A stretch of DNA of 5,734 nucleotides from Candidatus Scatoplasma merdavium (lineage in GTDB: Bacteria > Bacillota_I > Bacilli_A > RFN20 > CAG-288): contig JADING010000097.1 of assembly GCA_017694135.1 (NCBI GenBank), positions 1-5,734 of the forward strand, given 5' to 3'. Below the pieces are notes generated by a model. That model ran no database searches. It worked only from the letters and a program-made list of their open reading frames with translations, and had not been told where the DNA came from. Shown here piece by piece: positions 1-5,485 of this stretch (positions are counted from its first letter, which is position 1; each line of letters opens with the position of its first letter). A program made the position numbers and the translations under genes.

Positions 1-2
1 AA

Positions 3-167
3 GAAGAGACTAAGCGGCTAAGCGAAATGAGCCTTTCTAAGGAATTCGAGCATGACCGCGACGCCTATACGGAAGGGAAGGCGGCAGGGTCTTATTTAGT
101 GATAAAAGCCCACGTTTTTGCCAAAAGGGCCAATCAGTCTTTGCATAATGGCTCCGAAAAGAGTTAA
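3..167 (+). CDS. C-terminal end of an unidentified protein (left-truncated)
   Basis: This frame is open from the left edge to a TAA at 165-167 and gives 54 residues; the other two plus frames stop within the first 21 bases. The peptide is hydrophilic and charged, with an Asp/Glu/Lys-rich stretch (SKEFEHDRDAYTEGKAAG) followed by a short, more hydrophobic helix-like part. Charged tails with a Y-x-EGKA-type stretch occur at the ends of Rpn/PD-(D/E)XK transposase-like proteins, but that is only a resemblance from memory and no catalytic part is visible. The stretch is clearly richer in G and C than the DNA after the tRNA genes. It ends 22 bases before tRNA-Ile, with no terminator-like hairpin between them. 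It could also be a chance open frame, since only the tail is seen. Confidence 0.35.
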   Translation, partial: EETKRLSEMSLSKEFEHDRDAYTEGKAAGSYLVIKAHVFAKRANQSLHNGSEKS

Positions 168-189
168 ATAGACGGGCCGCAAGGCGATT

Positions 190-266
190 GGTCCATTAGC
201 TCAGCCGGTTAGAGCGAGCGCCTTATAAGCGCTAGGTCCGGTGTTCAAGCCACCGGTGGACCACCA
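190..266 (+). tRNA. tRNA-Ile, anticodon UAU (reads AUA)
   Basis: A complete 77-nt cloverleaf. The acceptor GGTCCAT (190-196) pairs with GTGGACC (256-262) with one T-G wobble. The D stem is GCTC/GAGC, and the anticodon stem AGCGC/GCGCT (217-221/229-233) is perfect. The loop CTTATAA (222-228) puts TAT at 224-226. The T stem CGGTG/CACCG encloses TTCAAGC, and ACCA is encoded at 263-266. The body resembles ordinary bacterial tRNA-Ile(GAU), whose loop is CTGATAA, so the key difference is T instead of G at position 34. Most bacteria read AUA with a CAU-anticodon tRNA converted to lysidine by TilS; a genuine UAU isoacceptor is uncommon but known, for example in Mycoplasma mobile and some lactobacilli. 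It lies 9 bases before tRNA-Ser and is probably co-transcribed with it. Confidence 0.96.
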
Positions 267-275
267 TTTTTGTAA

Positions 276-367
276 GGAGGCGTACCCAAGCGGCTGAAGG
301 GGTCGGTCTTGAAAACCGATAGTGGGGCTCTGCTCCAGCCAGAGTTCGAATCTCTGCGCCTCCGCCA
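276..367 (+). tRNA. tRNA-Ser, anticodon UGA
   Basis: A complete 92-nt class II tRNA. The acceptor GGAGGCG (276-282) pairs perfectly with CGCCTCC (357-363), followed by discriminator G364 and an encoded CCA (365-367). The anticodon stem TCGGT/ACCGA (303-307/315-319) carries the loop CTTGAAA, with TGA at 310-312, reading UCA and, by wobble, other UCN codons. A long variable arm (about 320-339) and the G discriminator are the normal serine identity features. The T arm is CAGAG-TTCGAAT-CTCTG. No copy of the 3' end of this gene was seen elsewhere in the window, so there is no direct evidence that it served as an integration site, although decayed accessory DNA begins directly after it. Confidence 0.97.
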
Positions 368-379
368 TCTTATAACTAA

Positions 380-410
380 CATTTTGATACAAACTAAGGG
401 TCTCAAAATG
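380..410. repeat. Inverted repeat (possible hairpin) downstream of tRNA-Ser
   Basis: CATTTTGA at 380-387 is the exact reverse complement of TCAAAATG at 403-410, with a 15-base spacer in which two further pairs are possible after one mismatch. It sits 12 bases after the tRNA-Ser CCA, where a terminator or processing signal might be expected. However, the stem is AT-rich and no T-run follows on the plus strand, so it is not a convincing intrinsic terminator. It directly abuts the first copy of the diverged repeat at 411. Confidence 0.4.
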
Positions 411-487
411 AACGATATTTGCTCGAGAAATCGGGCATTTTCTTATTAAGTGTGCTTTTATAGTAAGTGTTCCTTAGGTTGAACCTC
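411..487. repeat. Diverged direct repeat, copy A
   Basis: The first 24 bases (411-434, AACG.TATTTGCT..AGAAATCGG) match 948-971 at 21 of 24 positions. Similarity then weakens but can be followed through T-rich sequence to a shared TTAGG-GAAC ending near 475-485 (copy B near 1007-1015). On the minus strand both copies read Asp-Phe-x-Ser-Lys in the same relative position. In copy A this continues as SKYRSF and a stop, in a frame open for about 32 codons. This suggests that both copies derive from the end of one coding sequence, now unrecognisable. No transposase or recombinase lies between the copies. Confidence 0.55.
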
Positions 488-574
488 TGGATTTTTTGAT
501 TTTACAGTAAACGTAAATAGATAACGCCGTTACGAGAAAATTTAATTCCCTAAAAATACATCGAAGTGATTAAA

Positions 575-856
575 ATGAGTAAATATAAATCTGATTATGA
601 AAGACTAGAAATTGTCAAAAAAGTTTTAATGTTCTAACAAGTCGATTTCATAATTTAACAAAGACGAAAATATACCTTACGCTACAATAATAGCTTTTGA
701 TAATATTGATGGTGAATTTGTAAAATTAAACAAGAAATTTCTGAACCTGGCATTCCGTTGGAAAATATCAATAATAAAGAGATTAGCATTGAATCATTGT
801 TGCCTTATTTAAATGAAATGAGAAAGAAATTTTCCAATAAACTATGCGAGAGTTGA
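575..856 (+). pseudogene. Decayed small gene of unknown function
   Basis: A GAAGTG ribosome site (563-568) lies 6 bases before an ATG at 575. The frame opens MSKYKSDYERLEIVKKVLMF and hits TAA at 635-637. Protein-like sequence resumes in another frame at about 654-720 (FNKDENIPYATIIAFDNIDG, followed by EFVK). It then returns to the original frame at 725-856 (IKQEISEPGIPLENINNKE, followed by a Leu/Glu/Lys-rich helix ending NKLCES) and a TGA at 854-856. Two or three small indels and at least one stop therefore break what looks like a protein of about 94 residues. The 282-base span is a multiple of three, so the shifts cancel overall. I do not recognise the family. The three pieces are joined because their composition and order fit, not because a homologue is known. 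Confidence 0.5.
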
Positions 857-1175
857 AGTAAGTAAAATAACGAACTTTTACGGACTTTCATAATTACCTC
901 CATGTAGAGGGCCCTAAATTTTGCTCATTTGTAAAGTATTTACGTTTAACGTTATTTGCTGAAGAAATCGGCTTTTTTATACATTTTGTTTTGCTAGTCG
1001 ATAAGTTTAGGATCGAACTAATAAATTCTTAAAAATTAGTCTCTATTTGAAACTCTTGAAACTTTGAAAGGAGCTTAAAGCATTAAATTATACTAATTTT
1101 ATTAGTTTTCACGCTTAATGAAAAAAAGTTTCTTAAAAAACTACTTTTACTTATTAATTTATGTAAATTATTTCT
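857..1175. other. AT-rich non-coding stretch with repeat copy B and an orphan Shine-Dalgarno
   Basis: No credible gene is seen on either strand. The stretch contains a short palindrome (GTAAA-GTA-TTTAC, 931-943), copy B of the diverged repeat (948-1020), and a strong AAAGGAG at 1067-1073 with no start codon at a usable distance downstream. It also has an imperfect A/T-rich inverted repeat near 1125-1150, just before the RhuM gene. The orphan ribosome site could mark the lost start of a deleted gene. No clear promoter was identified. Confidence 0.5.
948..1020. repeat. Diverged direct repeat, copy B
   Basis: Partner of the copy at 411-487. Positions 948-971 match 411-434 at 21 of 24 bases, and the later shared landmarks (T-rich tract, then TTAGG-GAAC near 1007-1015) occur in the same order with small gaps. 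On the minus strand it reads KKADFFSK and then a stop, against KKMPDFSSKYR in copy A. A stop interrupts the frame further upstream, so neither copy is a functional gene. The copies bracket the decayed gene at 575-856 and are 537 bp apart, start to start. Confidence 0.55.
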
Positions 1176-1703
1176 ATGGCAAAGTATGAAATAATTAAGT
1201 TTGTAGATGATGATTTTGAATTGGATGTTAATGTCTCACCACAACAAAACACAATTTGGTTAACTCAAGATCAGATTGCAAAACTTTTTGGAAAATCTCG
1301 TTCAACAATTACTGAACATATTAATAATATTTTTCCCGAAGGAGAACTTTCTGAAATGACTTCCGTCGGAAATTCCGACATAACTAATCATAGACCTGCA
1401 AAATTATATAATCTTGATGTGATACTTGCTGTCGGCTATCGTGTCAAATCAAAAAGAGGAATGTTATTTAGAAGATGGGCAACAGAAGTTTTAAGAGATT
1501 ATCTAATTAAGGGCTATTCGTTGTCATCAGACAGAGCTATAGTTACTACTGAAAACTATATTCAACTTATTAACGACGTCAACCATTTAAAAAAGGATGT
1601 CGAAGATATTAAGGAGATAGTAAACAGGAACGTTTTAGATTCTATCATTATTTATGAAGGTGATTCTTTTGATGGATTTTCTTTTATAGATTTTCTTTTA
1701 TAA
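1176..1703 (+). CDS. RhuM-family protein, C-terminally truncated (probable pseudogene)
   Basis: The 175-residue product starts MAKYEIIKFVDDD. It carries the RhuM/virulence-protein N-terminal domain: WLTQDQIAKLFGKSRSTITE at 28-47 runs into HINNIF, and YNLDVILAVGYRVKSKRG at 78-95 runs into LFRRWATEVLRDYLIKGY (to 114). The first block resembles a helix-turn-helix. Residues 124-152 look like a coiled linker. The end (IIIYEGDSFDGFSFI, 157-171) matches, from memory, the point where related proteins enter a C-terminal domain of PLD-like type, which is missing here. Family members often exceed 300 residues. The truncation is explained by a perfect 14-bp tandem duplication at 1675-1702 that shifts the frame. 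No Shine-Dalgarno precedes 1176, and a TAA at 1164-1166 blocks any upstream start. RhuM-type genes are common in accessory DNA; their biochemical role is not settled. Confidence 0.8.
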   Translation: MAKYEIIKFVDDDFELDVNVSPQQNTIWLTQDQIAKLFGKSRSTITEHINNIFPEGELSEMTSVGNSDITNHRPAKLYNLDVILAVGYRVKSKRGMLFRRWATEVLRDYLIKGYSLSSDRAIVTTENYIQLINDVNHLKKDVEDIKEIVNRNVLDSIIIYEGDSFDGFSFIDFLL

Positions 1704-1771
1704 ATGATTTGATTAAAAGAGCGATAGGACAAAAATAGCGTTTTAACTAAATCATACTCTTTAAAATGCAT
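1652..1771 (-). pseudogene. SD-led 39-codon open frame, possible 5' stub of a lost gene
   Basis: On the minus strand a strong GGGAGGT (1777-1783) lies 5 bases before an ATG at 1769-1771. The frame runs 39 codons (MHFKEYDLVKTLFLSYRSF and a basic, Ser-rich tail) to TAA at 1652-1654. The RhuM gene overlaps its 3' half. From codon 13 on it is simply antisense to RhuM-like sequence, so only the first dozen codons (1736-1771) look like an independent gene start. MxFKEYDLVK resembles, from memory, the start of DUF4926-type small proteins, which is weak evidence. The reading offered is that a minus-strand gene behind the adhE operon terminator kept its ribosome site and first codons but lost the rest at a junction near 1735. 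It could also be a real short peptide gene, or chance. Confidence 0.3.
1675..1702 (+). repeat. Perfect 14-bp tandem duplication that frameshifts RhuM
   Basis: GATTTTCTTTTATA at 1675-1688 is repeated exactly and without a gap at 1689-1702. Fourteen is not a multiple of three, so the second unit shifts the frame and gives the premature TAA at 1701-1703. If one unit is removed in thought, the protein continues from FSFI as NDLIKRAIGQK up to a TAG at 1736-1738. That fits the family better than the present IDFLL ending. Confidence 0.9.
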
Positions 1772-1836
1772 ATTTTACCTCCCAATGAAATTACATCACT
1801 TGCATATATTCAATATAAGTCGTTTCAATAATTATT

Positions 1837-1881
1837 AAAAAAAGAAGTATTTAGGTTAGTAAATACTTCTATTATTTTTTT
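1837..1881. terminator. Bidirectional intrinsic terminator
   Basis: A perfect 11-bp stem (AGAAGTATTTA 1843-1853, TAAATACTTCT 1860-1870) encloses the loop GGTTAG. On the plus strand it is followed by ATTA and a T7 run (1875-1881). On the minus strand the stem runs directly into a T-run (A-run 1837-1843 on plus). It can therefore end transcripts from the adhE-kinase operon, whose last stop lies 58 bases away at 1939, and also plus-strand transcription through the RhuM remnant. Confidence 0.88.
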
Positions 1882-1938
1882 CTCTATCTACTTGACAGAC
1901 ATCAGTTCACGCTGTGTTCAGTCCTTTTTACTTGCACT

Positions 1939-2706
1939 TTAGTTATATTCAACAACGTTGATATTTCTCATCAACAACTCGCGCTGCTCTGGATTAGTGG
2001 CATTTTTTAACTTAGTAGCTGAAACAACAGAAATCCACTGTTGAACATACTGAATAGCGATATCTGACTTCTTGCAGAATTCTTTCAAATAGAAATTCGC
2101 TCCTTGAATATCACCGTGAAGAACAGTGAGAATATAAGTCATCGCCGCATCAGCTGAGGCGTTACCTCTCGTACAGTGCGCCCAGTCTAAGATGTAATAT
2201 TGATTGTTAGAATAGATAATGTTGTGCGGAACTAAATCACCGTGACAAATTTTGTAATGATTCGGCATCTTTTCTAACAAAACGTGCAAATCATATCTAG
2301 TTGAAGCGTCTAAACCAGAAGCAGAAACATAGGCATTAAGTTTATCTTTAAGTTTAGGCAGTTTAAGGTTAGACGAATTGTGAGAAAGTAAATCCAACTG
2401 AATAGAAATGAGCTTTTGGATATACTTTTTCTTGTTATCGGGATCTTTTTCAATCAGATCAGCCAAAGTAGGACCTTTAATTTCCTCAAGTTCAAAAACG
2501 TAGTCTCCATTGTAAGGATAGACTGCGATAACTTCCGGAACATTCAGGCCTCTCTCTTTAGCATAAGCTTGAATCATAGCTTCTCTAAGCACATCTGAAC
2601 CAGAATAGAAATTGTGATCGTAGACTTTGCTAATAACCCCGTTTTTACTATAGATTTTCTTATTGTTATTAATTAGTAACAATTCGCCGAAATCTTTTTC
2701 TTGCAT
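1939..2706 (-). CDS. APH/choline-kinase-fold small-molecule phosphotransferase
   Basis: The 255-residue protein has the aminoglycoside phosphotransferase/choline kinase fold. The catalytic loop is HGDLVPHN at 155-162 (Asp157 the likely base, Asn162 a metal ligand). YYILDWAH at 170-177 contains the metal-binding Asp174 (the DFG equivalent), followed by the conserved G-x-x-x-x-D (181-186). The N-lobe is short: Lys27 and Glu42 are candidates for the ATP-binding Lys-Glu pair, and residues 72-79 (ELEEIKGP) resemble the hinge. Such enzymes transfer ATP phosphate to a hydroxyl of a small molecule (sugar, choline, aminoglycoside or nucleoside); the substrate is not predictable here, and drug resistance should not be assumed. 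The start is set by AGAGGT (2714-2719), 7 bases before the ATG. The gene lies 33 bases behind adhE, so the two are probably co-transcribed. There is no signal peptide; a cytoplasmic location is inferred. Confidence 0.85.
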   Translation of the reverse strand: MQEKDFGELLLINNNKKIYSKNGVISKVYDHNFYSGSDVLREAMIQAYAKERGLNVPEVIAVYPYNGDYVFELEEIKGPTLADLIEKDPDNKKKYIQKLISIQLDLLSHNSSNLKLPKLKDKLNAYVSASGLDASTRYDLHVLLEKMPNHYKICHGDLVPHNIIYSNNQYYILDWAHCTRGNASADAAMTYILTVLHGDIQGANFYLKEFCKKSDIAIQYVQQWISVVSATKLKNATNPEQRELLMRNINVVEYN

Positions 2707-2739
2707 ATTTGATACCTCTTGTAAATAGCTTACTATTTT

Positions 2740-5343
2740 TTAGTTCTTTTTTCCGTAATAAGCTTTTAGATAGAGCTCTTTAATTTCGCTTATCAACGGA
2801 TAACGCGGATTGGTTCCAGTGCACTGATCATTAAAGGCCGCTTCTGACATTTCATCCAAGCTCGCTAAGAAGTCTTCTTCTTTAACACCGGCATCTTTGA
2901 TACTAAGCGGCAAATCAATGCTCTGTTTTAATTCATCAATCTTAGAAATCAAGTTTTCAATCGACTCTTCATCACTCTTGCCTTTAACACCAAGCAAAGA
3001 AGCGATTTGAACGTATTTTTCCACAGCTTTTGGATATTCATACTGAGAGAAAGTTCCCATCTTAGCCGGGACTTTCGCCGCGTTAAAGCGAATTACTTCA
3101 TCTAACATCAAACTGACACAAACACCGTGAGGCAAGTGATGATAAGCCCCTAACTTATGCCCGCAAGAGTGATCAATGCCCAAGAAAGCGTTAGCGAAAG
3201 CCATACCCGCAATAGTGGCGGCGTGAGCCATGTGTTCTCTAGCCTCTAAATCGTTACCTAAATTCTTATAAGCGCGCGGTAAATATGTGAAAATCTCTTT
3301 AATACCCTCTAAAGCTAGAGCATCGCTAAATGGTGTCGCATACATACTTACATAAGCTTCAACACAGTGAGTCAAAGCATCGATACCAGAAGCGCGAGTT
3401 AATCCTTTCGGGATATCCCTCATTAAATCAGAATCTACAATAGCCATATTAGGCAAAAGCTCATAATCAGTAATCGGATATTTAGTTCCATCATCGCCAG
3501 TAATAACCGCAAAAGGAGTAACTTCCGATCCTGTACCAGCAGTAGTAGGAATACATACTAACTTGGCCTTTTGACCTAACTGCGGGAAAGCTACAATTCT
3601 CTTTCTGATATCCATAAAGTCCATAGCTAAATCAGAAAAATCAACTTCTGGATGTTCGTAAATCAACCACATAATCTTCGCAGCATCCATAGGTGAACCA
3701 CCGCCTAAAGCCACAATGCAATCAGGCTCAAAGAACTTGCAAACATTTGCCCCTTCTTTGGCGCAAGCCAAGGAAGGATCAGATTGAACGTCAGAGAAAA
3801 CTTCAGTTTGAATTCCCTCTGCTTCTAAAACAGAAGTGACTCTCTTAGAAAAGCCAGACTCATATAAAAACTTATCTGTAACCACTAAAACGCGTTTGCA
3901 ATTATAAACGGTTTTTATTTCCTTTAAGGCCTCTTCTAAGCAACCAGGCTTAAAGTAAATTTTTGAAGGCACTTTGAACCACAGCATATTTTGTCTCCTT
4001 TTTGCAACAGTTTTAAAGTTTAGCAAGTGCTTAATGCCGACGTTTTCTGAAACAGAGTTCCCACCCCAAGAACCGCAACCTAAGGTTAAAGATGGCTTAA
4101 TGCGGAAATTGTAAAGATCCCCAATTCCCCCAAAGGATGAAGGCGTATTAATAAGCAGACGGCAAGCTTTCATTCTCAAGGAGAACTCGCGAATATGATC
4201 CTTGCTTAGAGTTTCCGAAGCGTAAAGATCAGCAGTGTGTCCATATCCACCTTCTTTAACTAAGGTTTCTGCCATATCTAAAGCTGTTGAAAAATCTTCA
4301 GCTTTATACATCGCTAAAACCGGGCACAGTTTTTCGTGCGCTAACGCTTCAGACAAATCGCATTTTTCTACTTCTCCAATAAGAAGCTTAGTTTCATTAG
4401 GAACTTCAAATCCCGCCATCTTAGCAATTTCAAACGGACGCTTACCAACAACTTTAGCGTTAGTAGAACCATTGATAAGAATTGTGCTTCTAATTTTATT
4501 TAATTCATCGCGGTTGAGAAAATACCCACCGCGCACAGCAAATTCTTTTTTCACTTTGTCATAGACATCTTTCAAAGCGATAACAGATTGCTCAGATGCG
4601 CAGATCATACCATTATCAAAAGTCTTAGAATGGATGACAGAATTTACCGCTAGACGAACATCAGCAGTAGCATCAATAATAACTGGGGCATTGCCAGCTC
4701 CGACACCGATTGCCGGTTTGCCGGAAGAATAAGCCGATGAAACCATACCAGGACCACCGGTTGCTAAGATGCAATCGCAAGATTTCATAAGTTGAGATGA
4801 CAATTGAATCGAAGGTTCTTCAATCCAAGCGATAATATTTTCTGGAGCTCCGGCCTTAACCGCCGCTTCCAAAACTGTTTTAGCGGCATCAATAGTACAC
4901 TTTTTAGCACGGGGATGTGGGGAGAAAATAATAGCGTTTCTCGTCTTTAATGCTAATAGCGACTTAAATATAGCTGTAGCGGTAGGATTAGTAGTAGGAA
5001 CAATTCCAGCTAGAACGCCGATAGGTTCAGCTATAACTTCATACCCTGATGATTCATCTTCTTCAATAACCCCACAAGTTTTAGCATCCTTATAAGCGTT
5101 ATAGATATATTCAGCAGCAAAGTGATTTTTAATAACCTTGTCTTCAAGTATTCCCATACCTGTCTCTTCAACCGCTTCTTTTGCCAAAGGAATTCTCGCT
5201 TTATTGGCAGCAATTGCAGCGGCGCGGAAAATAGCGTCAACCTGCTCTTGAGAATAGGTCGAATACTCTTTTTGAGCCTCTCTTACTCGTTTAATTAATT
5301 CTGATAATTTCTCACTTTCTTCAAGTAATCTTTCTTCTTCCAT
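2740..5343 (-). CDS. adhE: Bifunctional acetaldehyde-CoA/alcohol dehydrogenase AdhE
   Basis: The complete 867-residue enzyme reduces acetyl-CoA to acetaldehyde and then ethanol, using two NADH, in the cytoplasm. Residues 1-440 are the CoA-acylating aldehyde dehydrogenase: glycine-rich GGPGMV at 196-201, GVGAGN at 213-218, and catalytic Cys248 in NGMICASEQSV. A short linker (about 441-455) leads to the iron-dependent alcohol dehydrogenase. There the NAD-binding GGGSPMDAAK is at 547-556, and the four metal ligands Asp655, His659, His725 and His739 are all present, in GIDALTH and DHSCGHKLGAYHHLPHG. The length is normal for clostridial and bacilli AdhE, and there are no frameshifts or missing key residues. 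Proteins of this family assemble into spirosome filaments. The start is supported by GGAGGT (5351-5356), 7 bases before the ATG. The gene leads an operon with the kinase 33 bases downstream. Anaerobic or sugar-dependent control is plausible. Confidence 0.98.
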   Translation of the reverse strand: MEEERLLEESEKLSELIKRVREAQKEYSTYSQEQVDAIFRAAAIAANKARIPLAKEAVEETGMGILEDKVIKNHFAAEYIYNAYKDAKTCGVIEEDESSGYEVIAEPIGVLAGIVPTTNPTATAIFKSLLALKTRNAIIFSPHPRAKKCTIDAAKTVLEAAVKAGAPENIIAWIEEPSIQLSSQLMKSCDCILATGGPGMVSSAYSSGKPAIGVGAGNAPVIIDATADVRLAVNSVIHSKTFDNGMICASEQSVIALKDVYDKVKKEFAVRGGYFLNRDELNKIRSTILINGSTNAKVVGKRPFEIAKMAGFEVPNETKLLIGEVEKCDLSEALAHEKLCPVLAMYKAEDFSTALDMAETLVKEGGYGHTADLYASETLSKDHIREFSLRMKACRLLINTPSSFGGIGDLYNFRIKPSLTLGCGSWGGNSVSENVGIKHLLNFKTVAKRRQNMLWFKVPSKIYFKPGCLEEALKEIKTVYNCKRVLVVTDKFLYESGFSKRVTSVLEAEGIQTEVFSDVQSDPSLACAKEGANVCKFFEPDCIVALGGGSPMDAAKIMWLIYEHPEVDFSDLAMDFMDIRKRIVAFPQLGQKAKLVCIPTTAGTGSEVTPFAVITGDDGTKYPITDYELLPNMAIVDSDLMRDIPKGLTRASGIDALTHCVEAYVSMYATPFSDALALEGIKEIFTYLPRAYKNLGNDLEAREHMAHAATIAGMAFANAFLGIDHSCGHKLGAYHHLPHGVCVSLMLDEVIRFNAAKVPAKMGTFSQYEYPKAVEKYVQIASLLGVKGKSDEESIENLISKIDELKQSIDLPLSIKDAGVKEEDFLASLDEMSEAAFNDQCTGTNPRYPLISEIKELYLKAYYGKKN

Positions 5344-5350
5344 AAAGGTT

Positions 5351-5369
5351 ACCTCCAGCCGTGATTATA
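5351..5369 (-). promoter_or_regulatory. adhE promoter -10 and ribosome binding site
   Basis: A perfect TATAAT lies on the minus strand at 5364-5369. At 17-bp spacing the -35 hexamer would be AGGTTT (5387-5392), which is poor, so activation by a regulator is possible. GGAGGT at 5351-5356 is an ideal Shine-Dalgarno 7 bases before the ATG. If transcription starts 6-8 bases after the -10, the mRNA begins almost at the ribosome site, leaving a leader of only about 14 bases. The start site is inferred from spacing alone. Confidence 0.6.
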
Positions 5370-5402
5370 TACTAGTCTTATTTAAAAAACCTTTGAAAAA
5401 CC

Positions 5403-5435
5403 AAGCTTTTATGAGCAATCGCTCTTAAAGCGCTT
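5403..5435 (-). promoter_or_regulatory. Imperfect hairpin upstream of adhE (attenuator-like)
   Basis: GAGC (5413-5416) pairs with GCTC (5421-5424) around the loop AATC. After one T-T mismatch, TTTA (5408-5411) pairs with TAAA (5426-5429), with one T-G wobble beyond it. AAGC (5403-5406) then pairs with GCTT (5432-5435), leaving C5431 bulged. In the adhE direction it is followed by TTGGTTTTT, which is terminator-like. It would matter for adhE only if a second promoter lies further upstream, since the TATAAT at 5364 starts transcription beyond it. The distal arm overlaps one of the AAGCGCTT cores, so the symmetry may be incidental. Confidence 0.35.
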
Positions 5436-5469
5436 AAAAAGTTTATAAGAAAAATGTTAAGCGCTTTCT
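5425..5469. promoter_or_regulatory. Two AAGCGCTT operator cores (CcpA/LacI-family-like)
   Basis: AAGCGCTT occurs at 5428-5435 (within TTAAAGCGCTTAAA, 5425-5438) and again at 5459-5466 (GTTAAGCGCTTTCT, 5456-5469). The centres are 31 bp apart, close to three helical turns. The self-complementary core matches the centre of catabolite-responsive elements (TGAAAGCGCTTTCA-type) and of many LacI/GalR-family operators. The outer bases fit the cre consensus only partly. The second site overlaps the expected -35 region of the rightward promoter, as for a repressor site. Both lie about 75 and 106 bp upstream of the inferred adhE start. Which regulator binds is inference. Confidence 0.55.
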
Positions 5470-5485
5470 CGAATATAAAAAATTG

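Noticed and set aside
201..392. 63-codon minus-strand open frame over the tRNA genes
   Set aside because: It is antisense to two complete tRNA cloverleafs. The open frame is a by-product of tRNA sequence.
1067..1073. AAAGGAG as the ribosome site of the RhuM gene
   Set aside because: It lies about 100 bases before the ATG at 1176, and a TAA at 1164-1166 in the RhuM frame rules out an upstream start.
368..1840. Integrative element inserted at tRNA-Ser
   Set aside because: The location and decayed content fit, but there is no integrase and no repeat of the tRNA 3' end in the window. The claim is not supported.
1892..1897. TTGACA on the plus strand as a -35 box
   Set aside because: No -10-like hexamer lies 16-18 bp downstream, and only the converging kinase gene follows.
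2416..2598. 60-codon plus-strand open frame inside the kinase gene
   Set aside because: It is antisense to well-conserved kinase coding sequence, with no ribosome site of its own.
4235..4564. 109-codon plus-strand open frame inside adhE
   Set aside because: It lies wholly within the conserved aldehyde dehydrogenase domain on the opposite strand. Its composition is that of a shadow frame.
5031..5240. 69-codon minus-strand open frame in another frame of adhE
   Set aside because: It overlaps the AdhE N-terminus, which carries clear family similarity. There is no independent support.
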